Below, one piece after another: positions 24,423 through 31,312 of a DNA stretch of 47,104 nucleotides. The position numbers were made by a program, and so were the translations under genes. This DNA comes from JAEUSG01 sp964590225 (GTDB lineage Bacteria; Fibrobacterota; OXYB2-FULL-49-7; JAEUSG01). The stretch lies in the NCBI GenBank assembly GCA_964590225.1, contig CAZPWS010000024.1:1-47104 (forward strand). The letters run 5' to 3'. How positions within the stretch are numbered: position 1 is the stretch's first letter; the number at the start of each line of letters is the position of its first letter. Under the pieces are notes generated by a model that saw only the letters and a program-made list of their open reading frames with translations, was not told the DNA's origin and did no database searches.

Positions 24423-25652
24423 TTAACCTTTAAAGGTCAAATTCAAAAGCTGAACTGGGTGTAAAATATTATCACTGATACTGTTTTCGTGAAAACCATC
24501 TTGAATGTTTATAACGCAAGCGGGACAGCCTGTTGCAAGGATATTAGCTTTTGTTCTCTGGTAACGGTGTATTTTTTCCTGCTTGATTTTTTTTGATAGG
24601 GAATAGAATTTCAACGATGCAGTTCCGCCGCTTCCGCAGCATGCATCCGGTTCTTCCATCTCAATATAATCGATACCTGGAATTCGCTTGAGTAGCCGGC
24701 GCGGCTCTTCGTAAACGGCCATGCTTCTCTTTAAATGGCAAGGGTCATGATAGGATACTCTTAAATCAAGCGGATTGGGACCGCATTGCACATTATTTGA
24801 TTCAAGATATGTCATGATGTCCATTACTTCAAAGTCGGTGGTTTCCGTTCCAAGTAGGTCACGATAAGTCTTACCAAGCATAGCACCACATGAACCGCAG
24901 CTTGTTATGATAGTCCTGCAGCCCGTTGCTCTAAGTTTAGCCATGTTTTGCCTTGCTAATATTTCGGCGAGGCTAATATCGCCTGATGAGTAGGCAGGCA
25001 TGCCGCAGCACTGTAGCCTCGGCAACAGGACATCGCTACCGCTTCGTAGAAGCATTGATAGCGTTGCTTCTGCGATACTGGTAAGAGAGAGATTGGCAGC
25101 ACAGCCTGGAAAATAGATGACGGATTTTGTGTTTCCTGGGGAGGTAACTATCTGTTTTTTGCCTGTGTAAAAGTGTTTCACAGGGAATTTTGGTAATAGT
25201 CTATCGGAGCTAATACCGAAGGCCAATTGCAGAAGCTTTCTATAAGCACCATAAATGTGGGCAACTCTGAATAATTTTTCCTGAACTCCAATAGTCGAAG
25301 CCAAAAGGGAGAGGGCATGTCTGTGCCGGACAAATAGCTTCATAATAAGAGCTTCGGAAAAGGAGCGTCCGTTTTGACTTATTATAGAGCTTCTTGCAGG
25401 AATAATGCTTTTTTTTATGTCAACTTCATTAGGACAAACAGAAGAACATTTTAGGCAGAACATGCAGGATTCGATGGCTTTTTTGATTTCACCAGGAATC
25501 TTTTTTTTAAGTGGTGGAAGGTGTTCAGAAAGGAATATTCTACCCCGTGGAGACACCTGTTCTTTGTGTTCAATCGAATATGTTGGACAGGTTGCAAGAC
25601 ATTTGCCACACTTGCTGCATAACGAGGCCTGTTTCTTAAGTTCGTCAGTCAT
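24423..25652 (-). CDS. Iron-sulfur subunit of 2-hydroxyacid oxidase (GlcF-like)
   Basis: 409 residues. Two 4Fe-4S ferredoxin motifs at the N-terminus (CSKCGKCLATCP and CMFCLKCSSVCP) are followed by two CCG domains: YFPGCAANLS with LQCCGMPAY, and YHDPCHLKRS with EPDACCGSGG. This is the layout of GlcF, LutA/LldE and related heterodisulfide-reductase-like subunits that pass electrons from a flavin dehydrogenase onward. It overlaps the glcE-like gene by 4 bases (ATGA) and sits downstream of glcD-like, supporting a GlcDEF complex for glycolate or D-lactate. The electron acceptor is not evident from the sequence. Confidence 0.9.
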   Translation of the reverse strand: MTDELKKQASLCSKCGKCLATCPTYSIEHKEQVSPRGRIFLSEHLPPLKKKIPGEIKKAIESCMFCLKCSSVCPNEVDIKKSIIPARSSIISQNGRSFSEALIMKLFVRHRHALSLLASTIGVQEKLFRVAHIYGAYRKLLQLAFGISSDRLLPKFPVKHFYTGKKQIVTSPGNTKSVIYFPGCAANLSLTSIAEATLSMLLRSGSDVLLPRLQCCGMPAYSSGDISLAEILARQNMAKLRATGCRTIITSCGSCGAMLGKTYRDLLGTETTDFEVMDIMTYLESNNVQCGPNPLDLRVSYHDPCHLKRSMAVYEEPRRLLKRIPGIDYIEMEEPDACCGSGGTASLKFYSLSKKIKQEKIHRYQRTKANILATGCPACVINIQDGFHENSISDNILHPVQLLNLTFKG

Positions 25653-26263
25653 ATGTAAAAAGTGTTAAGCAGATGGTATGGGTCGTACAACGACTTAAGT
25701 CGCAATAGAATCTTTCTGTCCTCTCCGTTAATATCAATTTCTGTTCCCTGTGTATAATATAACCGCTCCTTCATATATTGCGGAAGGTTGTTAGGCTGCA
25801 GTTTATATACAAATACTGCCGGCACACCAATAATATTTTTTGTCGCTATGAACAGATCTATTGCACGGAAGCCGGCGGCTGAAGAATATGTTCCTTTTCC
25901 AAGGCGTAGCACTCTTCCGTCTGGAAGGATAACTGTCATTGCTGCGAAAGAATCGGAAGAAAAGACTTTTTGATGGGTAATGAATTTCCCTATTGAAGAT
26001 GTTCTGTCAAATGAATCGAATGGATGGATGAGAAAGCTTGAATCTTCAAGAACTGCCAATATTTCAGAAACCCTTGTTCCGCAGGCAAAGGTAAGAAGCA
26101 TGTTTTTTCTGTCAATTTCTGGAGGGATGGCGTAACCGTTAAGATAAAGTGCCGGTACAGACAAGTCGAGTTGATCTTTTTTTGAGTAAACAGTTTGTAC
26201 CCGTTCGTGTGCGTTAAAGAAACCTTCGAGCTGTGAACTAATATCGTTGATTATCGATTGCAT
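25649..26263 (-). CDS. Short GlcE-like FAD-domain protein
   Basis: 204 residues. The central part (DSFAAMTVILPDGRVLRLGKGTYS, residues about 102-125, and the following IDLFIATKNIIGVPAVF) matches the second half of the FAD-binding (PCMH) domain of GlcE/GlcD. The C-terminus (LKSLYDPYHLLNTFYI) resembles the tail of FAD-linked oxidases. The usual FAD pyrophosphate loop of the first half is weak, and the substrate-cap domain is absent, so it is shorter than E. coli-type GlcE (about 350). It may be a structural partner rather than a catalytic flavoprotein. Its start overlaps the end of obg by 13 bases, and its end overlaps the glcF-like gene by 4. Confidence 0.75.
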   Translation of the reverse strand: MQSIINDISSQLEGFFNAHERVQTVYSKKDQLDLSVPALYLNGYAIPPEIDRKNMLLTFACGTRVSEILAVLEDSSFLIHPFDSFDRTSSIGKFITHQKVFSSDSFAAMTVILPDGRVLRLGKGTYSSAAGFRAIDLFIATKNIIGVPAVFVYKLQPNNLPQYMKERLYYTQGTEIDINGEDRKILLRLKSLYDPYHLLNTFYI

Positions 26264-27222
26264 ACAAGTAATTCTTTAAGTTTATATCGCAGTTCTTTTA
26301 GCCCCTTTCCGGTAAGAGCAGAAATCGAAAGAACCTCAATTTTTTTTGAACTCCTGAATCTGATTTTTCGACTTCCCATATCTTCCTTGTTCAAAACTAC
26401 AATCGATGGTTTTAACGAAAGCCCCTTCTTATGGGCATTCAGCTCTTTTTTGAGGGAGGCAAAAACCTTTTGCGGGTTGCTGTCGCCGCTTTGGTCGATT
26501 ACATATAATAAGATTCGTGTCCTTTCTATGTGGCGGAGGAATTCATGGCCAAGCCCCTTCCCTTTGTGGGCGCCTTCTATTAAGCCTGGTATATCCGCCA
26601 TAACAAACGAAAAGTCGTCATCTACTTTTACAAGCCCAAGATTTGGAGAAAGAGTTGTAAATGGATAGTCGGCAATTTTGGGTTTGGCGTTAGATAATCT
26701 TGATAATAGTGTTGATTTGCCGGCATTAGGTTCGCCTACTAGTCCCACATCGGCAATAAGTTTTAATTCAAGGCGGAGCTCTTTTTCTTCGCCTAATTCG
26801 CCAGGCTGCGCGTAGCGTGGTGTCTGTTTTCGGGGAGTGGCGAAGTGGGCATTTCCAAGACCGCCTCTTCCGCCGCGGGCAGCCATTTCCTGTTGTCCAT
26901 GTTCACTTATGTCAAATAGCTGGTTTGCCTGAGTGTCGTACACAATAGTTCCCAAAGGCACAGGTATCAAGATGTCTTCACCGTCTTTACCGTGACACTT
27001 TGATCCACCACCGTGCTCGCCGTGGCCTGCTTCAAAGCTTTTTTTCCAGCGTAAGTCATTAAGGGTGTTAATGTTTCTTGTTCCAATAAATATTACATGA
27101 CCACCCCGTCCCCCGTCTCCTCCCGATGGACCACCTTTGTCAATATATTTTTCCCGATGAAAGGCCACTGCGCCTTTACCTCCGTTACCTGACGCTATTT
27201 TTATTGTCGCTCTATCAATCAT
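26251..27222 (-). CDS. obg: Obg/CgtA GTPase
   Basis: 323 residues from the ATG at 27222 (MIDRATIKIASGNGG). A longer frame from 27309 lies inside the preceding gene and adds nothing conserved. The glycine-rich Obg fold (GPSGGDGGRGGHVIF) precedes the GTPase domain: GEPNAGKSTLL (P-loop), ADIPGLIEGAHKGKG (G3) and NKED (G4). It ends soon after the GTPase domain, so the variable C-terminal OCT domain is lacking. Obg binds the large ribosomal subunit and couples ribosome maturation to GTP/ppGpp level. It overlaps the glcD-like stop by 8 bases and splits the oxidase genes. Confidence 0.95.
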   Translation of the reverse strand: MIDRATIKIASGNGGKGAVAFHREKYIDKGGPSGGDGGRGGHVIFIGTRNINTLNDLRWKKSFEAGHGEHGGGSKCHGKDGEDILIPVPLGTIVYDTQANQLFDISEHGQQEMAARGGRGGLGNAHFATPRKQTPRYAQPGELGEEKELRLELKLIADVGLVGEPNAGKSTLLSRLSNAKPKIADYPFTTLSPNLGLVKVDDDFSFVMADIPGLIEGAHKGKGLGHEFLRHIERTRILLYVIDQSGDSNPQKVFASLKKELNAHKKGLSLKPSIVVLNKEDMGSRKIRFRSSKKIEVLSISALTGKGLKELRYKLKELLVCNR

Positions 27223-28549
27223 AGATCTTGCCTGGATTAAATAATTCGTTAGGATCAAGGGATTGCTTGATTTTCTTATGGAAATCAAGAGCTGTTGAAT
27301 CAAATTCAATGGTTATAAAATCTTTTTTAGTGAGTCCAATACCATGTTCACTTGTTATTGTGCCACCCATATCAACCACTTTGACCATCATCTGTCTAAC
27401 AAAAGAGTCCGCCTCTTCCTTTGCGCCGTTTTGAGAGGGATCGTACATTACTGTTGCGTGGAATGTTCCTACCGGCAGATGGCCAAAATTAAAAAAACGG
27501 ACAAACTTTGCCTTTCTGCTGGCTTCTTCCATTTCATTAGCAAACTCAACCATTTTGCTTAGCGGTATGGCAATGTCTTCATTGATTTTTCGTGGTGCCA
27601 CATTGTAAAGTTTTGTAGAAACAGAATTGCGCAGTTCCCAGATGGCAAGCCTCTCTTCCTTTGTATGCGCGGTAATACTCGATATAGCGGTAGGGAATGA
27701 TGGCGGTGATATCTTTTGGTGGAATTCGACAAGTAATGCGAAAGATGGCAAAGGGAGTAATAAAGGGTTTGTCGGCGGCACAACAGTTGTTAATACTGAT
27801 GAATCCATGTACTCTATGGCGGCAGGGGGGTGTGTGCTGGTTAATAGGTTATGAGCAGAGCTGATAGCCTCTTCTCCGCTTTTAAAAAAATGCATGGATG
27901 TTGTCGTCTCCGCTACCGCATCCATTAGCCATAGTGCTATCCGAACAACTATTCCCGCAGTACCTTCACTTCCTATAATAAGTTGCTCAGCTACCCTGTT
28001 TTTCCCGTTGTTAAAATATCCCGTTTTAACGATTTCCCCTTCGTCGTTTATATAAATCAAACCGGCGACATGGGCAGAAAACTGTCCCAAAAGCCGCCCC
28101 GTAAAGCCGCAGGCGTTTTCTGCGAGATTTCCGCCAAGAGTCGAGAATTGTGCGCTGCTTGGCTCGCAGGGAAAGGCAAGAGAGTACTTAGAAAGCCGCA
28201 TTTGCAGTTCATTGTTACGGACACCAGGTTCTACAATCGCAATTTTTTCTACTGGATCAATAGCCCAAATTCTATTCATCCTCTCAAGAGAGATTACAAC
28301 GCCTCCTTTTATTGGTATTGCTCCTCCGGTTAAACCGGTTGCCGCTCCTCTCGGAGTTATTGGGACTGAGTATTTCCGCGCAATTTTTACCATTGTAGCT
28401 ACATCTTCTTTTGAAAGCGGAAACAAAACCGCGTCCGGTGTTGGTTTATCAAAATCAAAATTGGAAGCATCGTAAGTATAGCAGCTTCTTACCCCAGTAG
28501 TGATGTCAACGGCATTTAGTGAAAGCCATTGGGAGAGTTCGTTAAGCAC
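27215..28549 (-). CDS. FAD-linked 2-hydroxyacid dehydrogenase (GlcD-like)
   Basis: 444 residues. A PCMH-type FAD-binding domain occupies about 35-215 (VLFPLSKEDV, TPRGAATGLTGGAIP, STLGGNLAENACG) and the FAD-oxidase C domain follows, with the active-site region TSEHGIGLTKKDF and the tail FNPGKIYD. The family oxidises glycolate, D-lactate or similar 2-hydroxyacids. The start is GTG at 28549, 1 base from the preceding helicase stop (TAG 28551-28553). The partner genes glcE-like and glcF-like lie downstream beyond obg. I cannot choose between glycolate and D-lactate from sequence. Confidence 0.9.
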   Translation of the reverse strand: MLNELSQWLSLNAVDITTGVRSCYTYDASNFDFDKPTPDAVLFPLSKEDVATMVKIARKYSVPITPRGAATGLTGGAIPIKGGVVISLERMNRIWAIDPVEKIAIVEPGVRNNELQMRLSKYSLAFPCEPSSAQFSTLGGNLAENACGFTGRLLGQFSAHVAGLIYINDEGEIVKTGYFNNGKNRVAEQLIIGSEGTAGIVVRIALWLMDAVAETTTSMHFFKSGEEAISSAHNLLTSTHPPAAIEYMDSSVLTTVVPPTNPLLLPLPSFALLVEFHQKISPPSFPTAISSITAHTKEERLAIWELRNSVSTKLYNVAPRKINEDIAIPLSKMVEFANEMEEASRKAKFVRFFNFGHLPVGTFHATVMYDPSQNGAKEEADSFVRQMMVKVVDMGGTITSEHGIGLTKKDFITIEFDSTALDFHKKIKQSLDPNELFNPGKIYD

Positions 28550-28550
28550 T

Positions 28551-29969
28551 CTATCGCCCCCACTCCTTCTTGTGTGCAGGCCGTTTTTCCAATGGAGTCA
28601 CTGGTCGTTCTCTTCCGGTAACCTTTCCTTTAGGTGGGCCGTATAGTATGTCGCTTATGGATCTGCGTGAACTTTTCATAAACTGTTCAGTTTTAATTTC
28701 CGGATGTGTTGATATTGCTATTGAAGTGTTAATTAACCCCTCAATTTCGGTAACCTCTCGGCGCTGATCGGGAGAGGCAATAGATATGGCATGACCGGCC
28801 CTGCCGGCCCTTCCTGTCCGGCCGATTCTGTGAACATAGTTTTCCGCCTCGTTTGGTAGATCAAAGTTTATTACAAGTTCTATTCCTGTAACATCAAGGC
28901 CGCGTGCGGCTATATCGGTAGCAACAAGTATTCGGTATTTGCCGGATTTAAATCCAGACAATGCTGCCATTCTCTGGGAGAGTGAACGGTCAGAGTGTAT
29001 CTCGTTTGCCGCGAACCCTCTTTTTCGCAAGTGTAGGGCAACTCGTCCCGCGCCCCGTTTTGTTCTTGTAAATACAAGAACAGAGCCCATATGTTCAGAA
29101 AGAAGTTTTTCCATCAGAGAAAGTTTTTGTTCTCGCGCCACTACAAAAAGTTCCTGCCGGACAGTTTCGGCGGCTGTACCTGGTGGTGCCACCTCTATTC
29201 GTATTGGTAGTTTCATATAGGAGGCAGCAATTGCGGTAATGGCGGGTGGCATAGTTGCCGAAAAAAGCATTGTTTGTCTGCTGCGAGGTACCTGCTTTAA
29301 TATCTTAATAAGTTGTGGCGCAAAACCCATATCGAGCATTCTGTCGGCTTCGTCGAGAACAAGTATTCCTGTGGTATAGAGCTTGATTTCATTCTGTTCC
29401 ATGAGGTCTATGAGTCTGCCGGGTGTGGCTATTATGAGCCGTTGTCCTTTTTTTAACGAGTCGATCTGGTTATTCATCGAAGCTCCACCAATAAGAACAC
29501 TGCTCTGTATTTTCTCTGCTTTGGCAAATGGTCTTAAGGCGCTTTCGATTTGCATAGCAAGTTCTCTTGTGGGTGCCAGTATAAGAGAATTCATGTCTGG
29601 AATGGAGGCAAGACGCTGTAAAAGCGGCAGACCGAATGCTAGCGTTTTACCTGTTCCTGTTTGTGCTATGCCCATTATATCGTTTCCGAGAAGCGCGTGT
29701 GGAATTGTCTTTTCCTGTATTGGCGTTGGCGTGTGAAACCCTATCCTCTCTATGACTTCAAGTATTGAAGGGGAGAGGCCTAAGCCGAAAAAACGGTTTG
29801 CCTTAGTATTCTGAAACTTTGGAACAGTTCGGGTGCCTGCTTTTGCAGATTTAGGGTATCCTTTTTGCACTCTTGGCGGTTCGCTATATGAAAGTGGTAA
29901 TGCAGCAAGAGGCTCAGGTTTTTTCTTTATTGCGTTAAGAATAATTCTCTTTATAAAAGATATTGGCAT
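28551..29969 (-). CDS. DEAD-box RNA helicase, RhlE-like
   Basis: 472 residues. After a basic N-terminal extension of about 55 residues, the helicase core shows the Q motif (FHTPTPIQEKTIP), motif I AQTGTGKT, Ia PTRELA, II DEAD, III SAT, and in the second RecA domain IATPGR/LVATDIAARGLDV and HRIGRTGRAGRAG. The C-terminal tail is short, Arg/Lys-rich. It unwinds RNA structures, usually in ribosome assembly or RNA decay. The gene is tightly packed, 2 bases after pmbA and 1 base before the glcD-like GTG start. Confidence 0.95.
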   Translation of the reverse strand: MPISFIKRIILNAIKKKPEPLAALPLSYSEPPRVQKGYPKSAKAGTRTVPKFQNTKANRFFGLGLSPSILEVIERIGFHTPTPIQEKTIPHALLGNDIMGIAQTGTGKTLAFGLPLLQRLASIPDMNSLILAPTRELAMQIESALRPFAKAEKIQSSVLIGGASMNNQIDSLKKGQRLIIATPGRLIDLMEQNEIKLYTTGILVLDEADRMLDMGFAPQLIKILKQVPRSRQTMLFSATMPPAITAIAASYMKLPIRIEVAPPGTAAETVRQELFVVAREQKLSLMEKLLSEHMGSVLVFTRTKRGAGRVALHLRKRGFAANEIHSDRSLSQRMAALSGFKSGKYRILVATDIAARGLDVTGIELVINFDLPNEAENYVHRIGRTGRAGRAGHAISIASPDQRREVTEIEGLINTSIAISTHPEIKTEQFMKSSRRSISDILYGPPKGKVTGRERPVTPLEKRPAHKKEWGR

Positions 29970-29971
29970 TT

Positions 29972-31312
29972 TTATCCCGATACCGAAAGACCAGAAAAGG
30001 CAATCGCAGGAAAATGGTTGTTTGACGAATCGTTAATATCGGAGCTGATTGCTGTGATTTGGTTAAAGGCATCATAAACATTGCCGGAAATCATTGTGTT
30101 CTTTACCCGTCCTGTTATTTCCCCGTTCTCAATTTTATAGGCAAGGTGACCATTCAGGGAGAAATCGCCGGCTAACATATTGCTTTGTCCTGCACCAAGA
30201 ACAGAGTGTATCCATAACCCGTTTTTTATTGATTTTATAATATCGACGGTTGGAAGCATCCCTTTTTCAATGACAAGATTGGAATAACCAGGAACGGGCA
30301 TTGATGTAGTGCTTCGCTCACCATTACCTGTTGGAGAAGCGTTGCTCTTTGCCGCCGTATCAAGATTATGAATAAATGTTTTTAGCACCCCCTTTTCTAT
30401 CAGGGGCTTTTTTGCGCGCGGAGTGCCTTCGTCATCAAAGGGGAAGCTGAATGGGCGATTGGGAAGCAAGGGGTCTTCGAACAGAGAAAATGCCGAATCC
30501 GCTATTCTTTCTCCAAGTTTGTTAGAAAGCGGCGAAATTCCTTTAATTACTGTTTTCCCATTAATTGCTGTTAGAAAAGATGAAATGAGCGCTGCAACCA
30601 CCGATGGTTCCATTACTATTATTTCAGGCTTGCCAGTGTTGACTACGCGCGACGCATCGCGGAGTAGGCTTAGCGCACGGCTGATAAACCGCCTCTCCCT
30701 TCTTTCAAAAGAGGCAAAAGAAAAGCCGTCCGAGATCCATAAAAGTCCGTTATCATCAACGGATAGGATGTTGAAACCAAAACTGAAGCTGGTTGATTTC
30801 CATGAGAGATTTAACCCACTGGTATTGGAAAGGGAGATTCTTGAGAATGAATTCTCAATTTCAATTTCAAGGTTCGTTTTAGGAGCATTTGATGCAACCT
30901 CATTAGCTATAGACTCACCTACGCTTATTTTTTCGCTCATTGGGAGGTTCGCAACCTCGCTAAAGTATATCTGAGGTGAGGCAGCGCCGTAATCGTTCGT
31001 TATGGGCGGCAGTGGGAGCGTATATGATACAATGTCTCCAAATGAAGCGCTATTTAAGGCTCTTGCAATGAGAGAATCAAGACCATTCGGTGAATTTGTT
31101 GAGGCAAATCCAACTTTTCCGTTTTTGATTAGTCGGAGTCCTGCTCCGGCAGAAAGGTTCGATTCCGCCGATTTCAACTTGCCTGCTTTAAAAAATACAG
31201 GATAGGATTCGCTCGAGGCTTGATATAGATCGGCAGATTCTACTTTGCCACGCAATTTTTGAAAAACGGTCTCCGGATCAAAGAGATACCGAAGCTCGCT
31301 ATGTTTATCCAT
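29972..31312 (-). CDS. TldD/PmbA family protein, PmbA type
   Basis: 446 residues from the ATG at 31312 (MDKHSELRY), which overlaps the gyrA stop as ATGGATAA; a longer frame from 31363 runs through gyrA. The PmbA pattern is seen in FKAGKLKSAESNLSAGAGLR near the N-terminus, in IVMEPSVVAALI and in the C-terminal GAGQSNMLAGDFSLNGH. No HExxxH zinc motif is present, which fits PmbA/TldE, the non-catalytic partner of the TldD protease. No tldD is in the window. In relatives the TldD/TldE pair cleaves modified peptides and is needed for microcin or antitoxin processing. Confidence 0.88.
   Translation of the reverse strand: MDKHSELRYLFDPETVFQKLRGKVESADLYQASSESYPVFFKAGKLKSAESNLSAGAGLRLIKNGKVGFASTNSPNGLDSLIARALNSASFGDIVSYTLPLPPITNDYGAASPQIYFSEVANLPMSEKISVGESIANEVASNAPKTNLEIEIENSFSRISLSNTSGLNLSWKSTSFSFGFNILSVDDNGLLWISDGFSFASFERRERRFISRALSLLRDASRVVNTGKPEIIVMEPSVVAALISSFLTAINGKTVIKGISPLSNKLGERIADSAFSLFEDPLLPNRPFSFPFDDEGTPRAKKPLIEKGVLKTFIHNLDTAAKSNASPTGNGERSTTSMPVPGYSNLVIEKGMLPTVDIIKSIKNGLWIHSVLGAGQSNMLAGDFSLNGHLAYKIENGEITGRVKNTMISGNVYDAFNQITAISSDINDSSNNHFPAIAFSGLSVSG

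Noticed and set aside
27223..27309. Longer N-terminus of obg
   Set aside because: The extension lies in the glcD-like gene; Obg proteins begin at the MIDRATI-type start.
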